NCBI GenBank assembly: GCA_965218235.1
Contig: OZ244596.1
Coordinates: 1,798,001-1,862,000 of the forward strand
Direction: 5' to 3'
DNA from: CADCWK01 sp965218235
GTDB taxonomy: Bacteria; Chloroflexota; Chloroflexia; Thermomicrobiales; UBA6265
Length of the DNA: 64,000 nucleotides
The notes beneath the pieces are model-generated. The model was given only the letters and a program-made list of their open reading frames with translations, searched no databases and was not told the DNA's origin. The stretch's first letter is position 1. Each line of letters begins with the position of its first letter. Below, piece after piece: positions 41,399 to 49,410 of the stretch. The translations under genes and the position numbers were made by a program.

Positions 41399-42433
41399 CT
41401 ACTTGACCGCCCCAAGGGACAGTCCGCGGACGAGCTGGCCCTGCGCCGCCCAGCCGAGCAGGACGATCGGGAGCACGCCGATGGTGACGGCGGCGGAGAG
41501 CTTGGCCCAGAACAGCCCCTCGCCGGTGACGTACTGGAGCATGAAGATCGGCACGGTCGAGTTGCCGACAGCCGCGAGGAAGGCGGCGAGGAAGAACTCG
41601 TTCCAGGCGAAGATCATGCAGATGAAGCCCGTCGCGACGATGCCGGGCCGCACCATGGGGACGATCACCTGGAAGATCTCCTGGAGCGGCGTCGCGCCGT
41701 CCAGCCGGGCGGCATCGATCACGTCCCGGGGAACATCCTGGAAGAACGAGCGCAGGATCCAGATCGCGATCGGCAGGTTCATCGCGATGTACAGGATGAT
41801 GAGTCCCTGGAGCGTGTTGAGCAGGTCCAGTCGTCGGTAGATCACCAGCAGCGGGACAAGCACACCGGCGATTGGCAGGAACTTGGTCGAGATCAGGAAG
41901 AACAGCGCGTTCGGCGCCCGAGCCCCGGCCAGGATCGAGAGCGCGTAGGCGGCCGGGATCCCGAGCAACAGCACGACGGCGGTCGAGACCAGCGTCGCGG
42001 TCAGCGAGTTGAGGAAGAACGAGCCGAAGTCCAGCTGGAAAATGGTCCGGTATTGGTTCAGCGTCGGCGCGAACCGGAAGTCCAGCCCCTCATCGACGGC
42101 ATCCGCCGCCTGGGATGCCTGGGTGCTGTCGACGTTGACAGTCTCTGGGACGACCGCCGATTCCTCGTAGCCGGGCCAGGGCAGCAGGCGGGGTGGAATG
42201 GCGACGGCTTCCTGCTCGGACTTGAAGCCGGTGACGACGAACTGGAAGATCGGGAAGAAGACGATGATCGCGACGATCCAGGCGGCGATCGCCAGCGGTA
42301 GCGGCGCACTGTCCTTGCGGACGCCGGTTCGGCGGAAGAACTTCTGAAGGGCCGTTCGCTGGTCGTTCGGGACAGTCAGGGTGCCGTAGCGGGAATCGAC
42401 GGTGGACCCGCTGGCAGGTGCATTAGCGGCCAT
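41399..42433 (-). CDS. Carbohydrate ABC transporter permease (MalG-type)
   Basis: A 344-aa inner-membrane permease of the carbohydrate uptake-1 family. A 50-residue polar N-terminus precedes six helices. A large periplasmic segment lies between helices 1 and 2 (about residues 75-120). The EAA loop reads IDAARLDGATPLQEIFQVIVPM in part (DAARLDGATPLQEIF) with the family LPI end, followed by RPGIVATGFICMIFAWNEFF in part (CMIFAWNEFF). ATG 42433 follows GGGGAG by seven bases and overlaps the preceding permease gene by 11 bp. It probably forms a heterodimer with that protein. The ATPase is absent, as often for MsmX-type shared ATPases. Confidence 0.9.
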   Translation of the reverse strand: MAANAPASGSTVDSRYGTLTVPNDQRTALQKFFRRTGVRKDSAPLPLAIAAWIVAIIVFFPIFQFVVTGFKSEQEAVAIPPRLLPWPGYEESAVVPETVNVDSTQASQAADAVDEGLDFRFAPTLNQYRTIFQLDFGSFFLNSLTATLVSTAVVLLLGIPAAYALSILAGARAPNALFFLISTKFLPIAGVLVPLLVIYRRLDLLNTLQGLIILYIAMNLPIAIWILRSFFQDVPRDVIDAARLDGATPLQEIFQVIVPMVRPGIVATGFICMIFAWNEFFLAAFLAAVGNSTVPIFMLQYVTGEGLFWAKLSAAVTIGVLPIVLLGWAAQGQLVRGLSLGAVK

Positions 42434-43385
42434 CGGACAGCTCCCCCTCGAAGACACGCGACAGGATCCGGACGAGGTAGGTGACGGCGATGATCGACAG
42501 GATGACCGTCACGACACCGATCGCCGACGCAAGGCCGTAATTGCTGCCCGAGACGGCGGTCCGATAGACCAGGAACGACAGGTTGGTGCTCTCGTTGCCT
42601 GGTCCGCCCTGGGTCATCAGGTAGATCGGGTCGAAATCCTGGAAGATGTAGACCGTCCCCAGCAGGCTGCCGAGCATGAAGAACTTGCGCAGATGGGGGA
42701 GCGTGATCGAGCGGAACTCCTCCCACGCGGTTGCGCCATCCATCCGGGCGGCTTCCCGGACCTCCTCGGAGATCGAGCCCATCCCGGCCAGGAAGATCAG
42801 CATCATGAACGGCGCCCAGCGCCAGACCAGATAGATCATGATCGATAGCAGGGGGTAGTCGCCCAGCCAGTTCGGCGCGGGCGCCCCCGGCAGGGTCGAG
42901 GATGTGAACCAGTCGAGGAACCCGAAATTGGGGTTGTAGAGCAGGTTCTTCCAGGAGAGGGCCGCGGCGGCCGGCATGATCAGGAACGGGGTGATCAGCA
43001 GCGTCCGCACGATGGCTCTCCCCGGGAACCGGTGGTTGACGAGCTCGGCGAACGCCAGCCCGACGATGACCGCGAGGACGACCGAACCCACCGTCAGGAG
43101 CACCGTATTGATGAGGGCGGCGAAGAAGGCGGAGTTGGTGTCCCGAACCTGATCCCAGAGTCGCTGGTAGTTCGCCAGGCCCACCCAACCGTCGCGGTCT
43201 GGCCGGTTCAACAGGTAGTTCTGGAAGCTGTAGTAGATCGTCAGAATGAACGGAATCTGGGTCACGATGATGACGTAGAGCATCGCTGGGTAGAGCAGGA
43301 GCCGGCCGACGCCGATCCGCTCGGTGAGTGACCGGCGAGCGACCGGTGCCTGCACGGCAGGGGCGGATTCGGTAACAGTGGCCAT
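42423..43385 (-). CDS. Carbohydrate ABC transporter permease (MalF-type)
   Basis: A 320-aa permease, partner of the MalG-type protein. After a polar start it shows LLLYPAMLYVIIVTQIPFILTIYYSF split as LLLYPAMLYVIIV and IPFILTIYYSFQNY, six helices, and the EAA loop EAARMDGATAWEEFRSITLP. The closing part has FDPIYLMTQGGPGNEST, a hallmark of MalF-type sugar permeases, followed by YRTAV. ATG 43385 carries a weak AGGTGCCAC upstream. It starts about 250 bp after the binding-protein gene, with a hairpin between them. Confidence 0.9.
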   Translation of the reverse strand: MATVTESAPAVQAPVARRSLTERIGVGRLLLYPAMLYVIIVTQIPFILTIYYSFQNYLLNRPDRDGWVGLANYQRLWDQVRDTNSAFFAALINTVLLTVGSVVLAVIVGLAFAELVNHRFPGRAIVRTLLITPFLIMPAAAALSWKNLLYNPNFGFLDWFTSSTLPGAPAPNWLGDYPLLSIMIYLVWRWAPFMMLIFLAGMGSISEEVREAARMDGATAWEEFRSITLPHLRKFFMLGSLLGTVYIFQDFDPIYLMTQGGPGNESTNLSFLVYRTAVSGSNYGLASAIGVVTVILSIIAVTYLVRILSRVFEGELSDGR

Positions 43386-43527
43386 GTGGCACCTCCATGG
43401 CGGCGAGCGACTGTCGATCGAACCGGTGATCAGGGTGATCGGGATGATCAGGACGAGAGCGGGACGAGCGGCCCGGACGATACGGACGATACCGTAGCCG
43501 ACAGGAGTGCCATCATGGCATCATGGC

Positions 43528-43564
43528 ATCACGGCCCCACGCGTCGGGCGCCTGGGGCCGTGAT
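43528..43564 (-). terminator. Intercistronic hairpin after the sugar-binding protein gene
   Basis: ATCACGGCCCCA (43528-43539) pairs with TGGGGCCGTGAT (43553-43564). No U-tract. Hairpins at this place often give more receptor than permease by partial termination or mRNA stabilisation. A GCCATCAT/GGCATCAT triple repeat lies beside it at 43509-43530. Confidence 0.6.
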
Positions 43565-43638
43565 CTGAACGCCCTGGTTGTGTTCTTTGCGTCCCGTTCA
43601 GCGGGAGCGAGGTCATCCTGGCTCCCGCTGAGTCCGGC

Positions 43639-45060
43639 CTACTGGTATCCGCCGTCGACGGCGGTGGTGTTGGCAAGGTCGTTGGCCTGGCCGATGGCAT
43701 CGTCGATTTGGGTGCTTCCGGCGATCGCGCCGGCGAAGATCCGGCTGACCTGGTCACCCAGATCGGTGAACTCCGGGATTCGGACGAACTGGCCACCCTG
43801 ATAGGGGACCGGGACGAGGCAGGGCTCGTTCGGGTTGGCCAGCTCGATGGCCTGGAGGACGGTCGGGGCGAAGTCTCCCGCGACGGCGAGGTAGTTCGGG
43901 TCGGAGTAGGTCGAGGTCCGGGCGCCGGTTGGGGCGCGGCCGAATCCGTCGACGCTGCTGACGGTCTGGTAGTAGAGGACCGACGTCGCCCAGCGGGAGA
44001 AGGCGGCGGCGGCTTCCGGGTTCGGGGCCGAGGCCGGGACACCGAAGGCCCAGCTGTACAGCCAGTTGCCGCGGTTGTCCGTCGAGTTCTCGTACGGCGG
44101 CAGGGCGTAGCCGACGTTCTGGTAGTAGTCCGGGTTCTGCTCCGGGGAGGCGAGGAAGTCCGCCGCCGAGGTGGCGTCGTACCACATCGCGACCTGCCCG
44201 GTCACGAACAGCTGCTCGCACTCGGTGAAGCCGTTCTGCTCGGAACCGGTCGGCCCGGCCTGCTGCAGGGTGTTGATGTAGAAGTTGATCGCGTTGCTGG
44301 ACGCCTCGCTGTCGAGGGTGGCGTTCCAGTCCGCGTCGTACCAGGAGCCGCCGAAGGCGTTGATGACCGTCGTCATCGGCGCGAGCTGCTGGCCCCAGCC
44401 GATCAGGCCGCGGAGGGCGATGCCGGACATGCCGTCGGTGCTGTTGGTCTTGATCTGGGTCGCGAGGTCGGCGATCTGCGTCCAGGTCGGGTCGTCCGGC
44501 AGGGTCAACCCCATGGTCTCGAGGACGTCCGTCCGGTAGTAGAGCATCGCGCTCTCACCGTAGAACGGGAGGGCGTAGACGCCGTCCTCGTAGGTGAGGC
44601 CCTGGAGATGGGCCGGCAGGATGTCCTCGAAGTCGTAGGTGGCGTCGGCCTTGGCCGCCTCGCCGAGCTCGGTCAGCCAGTCGTTGGCGGCCCAGAGCGG
44701 GACCTCAAAATTCGAGATCGTGACGGCGTCGTAGGCGCCGCCCTGCGCGGCAACGTCCTGATTGATCGACGTCCGGATCTCGTTCTCAGGCAGCACGGTC
44801 AGGTTGACCGTGATGTTCGGGTAAGCCTGGGCGAAGTAACCGGCGTTGACGATCTCCTGCAAGGCGATCATCTGCGGGTTGCCGACCATGCCGACGTTGA
44901 TCTCGCCGGTGATCGACTCATCTGGCGTCACGGCCGGTGGGGTGCCGCCACCTGGGGTCGCGCCAGGTGTCTGGGCCCGAGCGGCCATCGGGAGCATCGC
45001 GGCTCCGGCCGCGGCCGCTACGAGGCCGCGCCGGGAAAGGCTGTACTTGCCTGAGGACAT
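43639..45060 (-). CDS. Carbohydrate ABC transporter substrate-binding protein, Tat-exported
   Basis: An extracytoplasmic sugar or polyol receptor (473 aa, family 1). The leader SLSRRGLVAAAAGAAMLPMAARA has a twin-arginine pair. Mature blocks include YEDGVYALPFYGESAMLYYRTDVLE in part (GVYALPFYGESAMLYYRTD), TWTQIADLATQIK and GQVAMWYDATSAADFL, typical of sorbitol/mannitol or maltose receptors. A Pro/Gly/Thr linker (residues 32-45) follows the leader. ATG 45060 follows AAGGAG. Promoter and LacI-type operator lie at 45254-45309. With the polyol-type dehydrogenase downstream, a polyol ligand is a reasonable guess. Confidence 0.9.
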   Translation of the reverse strand: MSSGKYSLSRRGLVAAAAGAAMLPMAARAQTPGATPGGGTPPAVTPDESITGEINVGMVGNPQMIALQEIVNAGYFAQAYPNITVNLTVLPENEIRTSINQDVAAQGGAYDAVTISNFEVPLWAANDWLTELGEAAKADATYDFEDILPAHLQGLTYEDGVYALPFYGESAMLYYRTDVLETMGLTLPDDPTWTQIADLATQIKTNSTDGMSGIALRGLIGWGQQLAPMTTVINAFGGSWYDADWNATLDSEASSNAINFYINTLQQAGPTGSEQNGFTECEQLFVTGQVAMWYDATSAADFLASPEQNPDYYQNVGYALPPYENSTDNRGNWLYSWAFGVPASAPNPEAAAAFSRWATSVLYYQTVSSVDGFGRAPTGARTSTYSDPNYLAVAGDFAPTVLQAIELANPNEPCLVPVPYQGGQFVRIPEFTDLGDQVSRIFAGAIAGSTQIDDAIGQANDLANTTAVDGGYQ

Positions 45061-45253
45061 ACAGGGATCTCCTTCGATTCAGAACGAATGGACGACGAGG
45101 TCAGGTGGGCTGTCCGACGATGACAGCCAGGAATGCGAACACGTCCGCCAATCGAACCGGAGTTCATCCGTTGCGGTCGAGAACGTGCAGGTCCAGGCCA
45201 GGGTGGAGTGGCGCCATCCAAGTGAGGATCGATCACGCACGCGCTGCGCGACC

Positions 45254-45309
45254 GTTGAAACGTTTCCACGAGGCCGCTGCACGATAGCAGGACCAATGGT
45301 CGTTGTCCA
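45254..45309 (-). promoter_or_regulatory. Promoter of the sugar importer with LacI-type operator
   Basis: Minus strand TGGACA (45304-45309), 17-base spacer and TATCGT (45281-45286). Just downstream, GTGGAAACGTTTCAAC (45254-45269) contains the perfect palindrome GAAACGTTTC, with the central CG and half-sites typical of LacI/GalR-family operators. It would lie at about +5 to +20, fitting repression. No LacI-type regulator gene is in the window. Confidence 0.7.
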
Positions 45310-45398
45310 CTGTTTTTCCGCACAATTCTGTCAGAAAGGCGACACGGGCCTGCGGGTTCGGCCTTTCCGGTTCGCCGGACGAATGGCGTTCGTAGCGA

Positions 45399-47189
45399 TC
45401 AGCCGGTTCGTGACGCTGAGCCGGGCACGCCGATCGCTGTCGCCGTGTAGAAGATGTCAGCGCCGCCGCTGAGGGAGCCGTCGTCGTGGCGCCGGATGCC
45501 GACCGGCGACGAGAACTGACTGGTGCCCGGCGCTTCGTGCAGGGCGACGACCGGGTGGCCGAGGGCCGCGAGGTCGGCCCGGACCTGGCGCGGCAGCCGG
45601 CCGCTGACGAGCAGGTTGCGGGTCGACGTGTCGATCCGGGGCGCGTTGACAGCCGGCATCCCGCTGAGGCCGTAGTCGATCATGTTCATCGCGATCTGGG
45701 CGTTGCAGTTCATGATCAGCCGGCCGCCGCTGGCGCCGAGGCTGCCGACGGCCTGGCCGTCCCGCGCGATCACGACCGGCGCCATGTTGGAGAGCGGCCG
45801 CTTGCCACCCTCGACCGAGTTCGGCCGGCCCGGCTCCGGGTCGAACCACATCATCCCGTTGTTGAGCAGCACCCCGGTCCCCGGCACCGTGACCCGGCTG
45901 CCGAACAGGGAAAGCAGCGTCTGCGTCGTCGAGACAGCCAGCCCGTTGCCATCGATGGCGCTGAAGTGCGTCGTGCTGCCGCCGGTGATGTAGTCGGGGA
46001 TCGACGGGGAGAGGCCGTGGCTGACGCCGAGACGGTCCCGCGACCCGGCCGTCGTTGGGGCGACCCGGTCCCAGGCGAATTCCATCGCCCGCTCGGCCGC
46101 GTAGTCGCCGGAGAGGAGGACGTCGAGCGGGACATCGACATACTTCGGGTCGGCGAGGTAGGCGAACCGGTCGGCGAAAGCGGCCCGGAAGGCGTGAGCG
46201 AGCAGGTGGAGGTGGGCGACCGAGTTGTGGTGGTGCTCGGCGAGGTCGAAGCCGGACAGGATGTTGAGCGACTGGAGCAGGGTCGGGCCGCCGGTCCCAC
46301 CGCCGGGGCTGTAGACGTCGTAGCCGCGGTACGAGGCTGAGGCGGCCGGGACGACGGTCGCGGCGTAGTCTGTCAGGTCCTCTGGCCGGAAGACGGCGCC
46401 GTTTTCCGCGAGATGCCCGGCGATCGACGCCGCGACTTTGCCCTCATAGAAGGCGGCCCGGCCTCCCTCGGTGATGGCACGAAGCGTCCTGGCGAGGTCC
46501 GGCTGCCGGAAGATCGTCGGCACCAGCGCCTGCTCGTTGTAGGGGATCGCGCCGCCCGGCAGGAAGACGCGAGCCGTCTCCGGGAAGAGTGATAGCGTCG
46601 CCAGGTACCGGGCCGTCACGTAGGTCCAGCTGGCGTCGACCGGGAAGCCGTCCTCGGCGTAGCGGATCGCCGGGGCCATCACCTCGGCCAGCGACTTCGT
46701 CCCGTACCGTTCCAGCGCCAGCGTCAGCCCCGCGACCGTCCCCGGCACGGCAACCGAGCGGTGCCCGAGTAGGTTGGCGCTCTCGACGACGTTGGGCCAG
46801 CCGAACAGGTTCGGGTCGGTCCCGCCGGCCAGCGGGAACATGTCCGGCGTCGCCCCGGCCGGTGCGACCATCGGGTACTCGACGACGACGGCCTCGTCGC
46901 CGGGCCGCTGGATGACCATGTAGCCGCCACCGCCCAGCCCGGATCCCCAGGGTTCGACGACCCCGGAGGCGAAACCCATTGCGACCGAAGCGTCGACGGC
47001 GTTGCCGCCGGCCGCCAGGATCTCGGCCCCGGCCCGAGTGGCCAGCGTCGTCTTGGCCGCCGCCATCCCGCCGCCGGCCGCGACCCGCGCCTCGGTTCGG
47101 CTCTGGACCCACTGGCTGGTCTCAGGCTCCTCACCGAGGGCAGGCCAGAGGATCGCGGTGTCCGGCGTGGTGTGGTCCGATGGGGTCAT
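45399..47189 (-). CDS. Gamma-glutamyltransferase family protein (Ntn hydrolase)
   Basis: A 596-aa protein expected to cleave gamma-glutamyl bonds of glutathione-like or poly-gamma-glutamyl compounds after self-processing. The precursor cut site and nucleophile are seen in GGSTTHFSAIDGNG, with the likely catalytic Thr406. GGKRPLSNMAPVV forms the Gly-Gly/Ser oxyanion region, and AGGNAVDASVAMGFASGVVEP in part (GGNAVDASVAM, PWGSGLGGGGYMV) is the family N-terminal signature. No signal peptide is visible, so a cytoplasmic site is likely, unlike E. coli Ggt. GAGGAG precedes ATG 47189. It faces treZ divergently. Confidence 0.92.
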   Translation of the reverse strand: MTPSDHTTPDTAILWPALGEEPETSQWVQSRTEARVAAGGGMAAAKTTLATRAGAEILAAGGNAVDASVAMGFASGVVEPWGSGLGGGGYMVIQRPGDEAVVVEYPMVAPAGATPDMFPLAGGTDPNLFGWPNVVESANLLGHRSVAVPGTVAGLTLALERYGTKSLAEVMAPAIRYAEDGFPVDASWTYVTARYLATLSLFPETARVFLPGGAIPYNEQALVPTIFRQPDLARTLRAITEGGRAAFYEGKVAASIAGHLAENGAVFRPEDLTDYAATVVPAASASYRGYDVYSPGGGTGGPTLLQSLNILSGFDLAEHHHNSVAHLHLLAHAFRAAFADRFAYLADPKYVDVPLDVLLSGDYAAERAMEFAWDRVAPTTAGSRDRLGVSHGLSPSIPDYITGGSTTHFSAIDGNGLAVSTTQTLLSLFGSRVTVPGTGVLLNNGMMWFDPEPGRPNSVEGGKRPLSNMAPVVIARDGQAVGSLGASGGRLIMNCNAQIAMNMIDYGLSGMPAVNAPRIDTSTRNLLVSGRLPRQVRADLAALGHPVVALHEAPGTSQFSSPVGIRRHDDGSLSGGADIFYTATAIGVPGSASRTG

Positions 47190-47491
47190 CGTCGTCTCCT
47201 CGGGAAATCTCGTGGGATGCCATGTCGCGCTGGCCTGTCCCGGTCCGGCGTTCAGGCTGGCATCATACCGAAGCCTCGTGCCATCCGGTTCGGCCCGCTC
47301 CGTCGCGACCGGTCAGCGAGCGTCCACGGCAGCATTGTTGCCTTGAGAGCACGACATGCGACAGGCTGGCCGCATCGTCCACGGCGATTTGCGTCCGAAC
47401 GTACGCACCCTGTTCGCTCACTGAGATGTCATTTCGAAGACCATGGCCTGACTGACTGTCCGGCCATCGTGAAGCAGAGATTGAGGTTGTC
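47190..47491. other. Intergenic region between divergent genes
   Basis: About 300 bp between the gamma-glutamyltransferase and treZ starts. GAGG (47481-47484) serves treZ. I see no convincing paired -35/-10 boxes or operator. Confidence 0.4.
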
Positions 47492-49348
47492 ATGACGGAT
47501 GCGTCCACCCTCGAACCCCTCCTCGACCGCGCCCGAGCGGCGATCGGCGCGACCGTCACCGCGACCGGCGTTACCTTCCGCGTCTGGGCGCCGAACGCCC
47601 GGCGATCGGTCGCGGTCGTGCTCGACGCCGGCGACGGTGGCGTGGAACTCCAGCGCGAGGCGGAGGGCTACTGGGCCGGCGAGATCCGCGGGATCGGCGC
47701 GGGCACCCGCTACCGGTTCAGCCTCGATGGCGCCGACCCACGGCCCGACCCGGTCTCCCGGTTCCAGCCCGAGGGCGTCCATGGTCCGTCGGAGGTCGTC
47801 GATCCGTCCAGGTACGGCTGGCAGGACGAGGGCTGGGATGGAATCTCAGTCAGCAACCTGTCGATCTACGAGCTGCACGTCGGGACGATGACGCCGGAGG
47901 GCACCTACGCCGCCCTGGCGGCGCAGCTGCCGGCCCTGCGCGATCTCGGCGTGACGGCGATCGAGCTGATGCCGCTGGCCGAGAGCCCCGGCCGCTGGAA
48001 CTGGGGCTACGACGGCGTCGACATCTGGGCGCCGAGCCATAACTACGGCCGGCCCGACGATCTGCGCGCCCTGGTCGACGCCGCCCACCGTTCAGGTCTC
48101 GGCGTCATCCTCGACGTCGTCTACAACCACTTCGGCCCGGACGGCAACTACCTCTCCGCCTTCGCGACGGACTACTTCACCGACCGGCACATGACGCCGT
48201 GGGGCGACGCCGTCAACTACGACGGCGAGAACAGTCAGCCGGTCCGCGACTTCATCATCGGCAACGCCGTCCACTGGGTCGAGGAGTACCACATCGACGG
48301 GCTCCGGATGGACGCCGTCCACGCCATCCTCGATGACGGCCCGGTCCATGTCATCGCCGAGCTCGCGGCGGCCGTGCGCATCGCGGCCGTCCCGCGGGAG
48401 GCTGTCCTGTTCGCGGAGGACGAGCGCAACGACGTCGGCGTGATGCGCTCGCCGCTCGAAGGGGGCTGGGGCTGCGACGGGCTCTGGGCCGACGACTTCC
48501 ACCACGAGATGCACGTCTTCCTGACCGGCGAGCGGGACGGCTACTACGGTCAGTACGCGGGGACGCCGGAGAGCATCGCCCGGGTCATCACGGGCGGGTT
48601 CACGTTCCAGGGACAGGAATGGGAGCCAGGCGTCACTCGTGGGACGGTCGTGACGGACGAACCGGGCAGCGCCTTCGTCTTCTGCCTGCAGAACCATGAT
48701 CAGGTCGGCAACCGGGCGATCGGCAACAGGATCCACACCCAGATGAGCCGTGAGCGGTACCACGTCGCCTCGGCGCTATTCCTGCTCGCCCCGGAGACGC
48801 CGCTGATCTGGATGGGGCAGGAGTTCCGGGCGAGCGCCCCGTTTCAGTACTTCACCGACCACGAGGGTGAGCTCGGCCGGCTCGTCACCGAAGGGCGCCG
48901 GCTGGAGTTCTCCCACTTCGCATCGTTCGCCGGTGCCGAGGTGCCGGACCCGCAGGCGGAATCGACGTTCCAAAATTCGACCCTCGACCTCTCCGAACGC
49001 GAGACCAATGGCGACACCTACGAGCTCTACCAGGACCTGCTCCACCTGGTCCGGGACGACGCGGTGCTGGCCGTCCGCGACCGCCTCGGCACGGTTGCCG
49101 CGGCACGGGACGATCTGATCCTGCTGTACCGGACGAACGGCGAGGGGCACCGCTTGCTGCTGGCCAACTTCGGTGACGAGGTCCGGTTCCCGCTCCGGGA
49201 GCTGGCCGAGGGCATTCCGGACCCGCCGCGTGGCGTGACGGTGCTGCTCGACACGGGCAACGAGCGCTACGGCGGCGAGCGGCCGACCGCGGTCGCCGAG
49301 GGTGGAGTCCGGATTCCGGCCTCGACCGGAGTTCTGCTCGGCTGGTAG
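47492..49348 (+). CDS. treZ: Malto-oligosyltrehalose trehalohydrolase
   Basis: A glycoside hydrolase 13 enzyme (618 aa) that releases trehalose from maltooligosyl-trehalose in the TreY-TreZ pathway. An N-terminal E-set/CBM48 domain (TGVTFRVWAPNARRSV) leads into the barrel: SIYELHVGTMTPEGTY, WNWGYDGVDIWAPSHNYG, the nucleophile Asp274 in GLRMDAVHAI, the acid/base Glu309 in VLFAEDERN, and NHDQVGNR near residue 400. The TPEGTY and DERN blocks favour TreZ over glycogen branching enzyme. ATG 47492 follows GAGG. Neither treY nor treX is adjacent, so it is a lone trehalose gene here. Confidence 0.92.
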   Translation: MTDASTLEPLLDRARAAIGATVTATGVTFRVWAPNARRSVAVVLDAGDGGVELQREAEGYWAGEIRGIGAGTRYRFSLDGADPRPDPVSRFQPEGVHGPSEVVDPSRYGWQDEGWDGISVSNLSIYELHVGTMTPEGTYAALAAQLPALRDLGVTAIELMPLAESPGRWNWGYDGVDIWAPSHNYGRPDDLRALVDAAHRSGLGVILDVVYNHFGPDGNYLSAFATDYFTDRHMTPWGDAVNYDGENSQPVRDFIIGNAVHWVEEYHIDGLRMDAVHAILDDGPVHVIAELAAAVRIAAVPREAVLFAEDERNDVGVMRSPLEGGWGCDGLWADDFHHEMHVFLTGERDGYYGQYAGTPESIARVITGGFTFQGQEWEPGVTRGTVVTDEPGSAFVFCLQNHDQVGNRAIGNRIHTQMSRERYHVASALFLLAPETPLIWMGQEFRASAPFQYFTDHEGELGRLVTEGRRLEFSHFASFAGAEVPDPQAESTFQNSTLDLSERETNGDTYELYQDLLHLVRDDAVLAVRDRLGTVAAARDDLILLYRTNGEGHRLLLANFGDEVRFPLRELAEGIPDPPRGVTVLLDTGNERYGGERPTAVAEGGVRIPASTGVLLGW

Positions 49349-49410
49349 ATGAGCGAACGAAACGCCTGAATGGCGGGGCCTGTTGATACGATAGGAGGAT
49401 CAGTCAGGCG

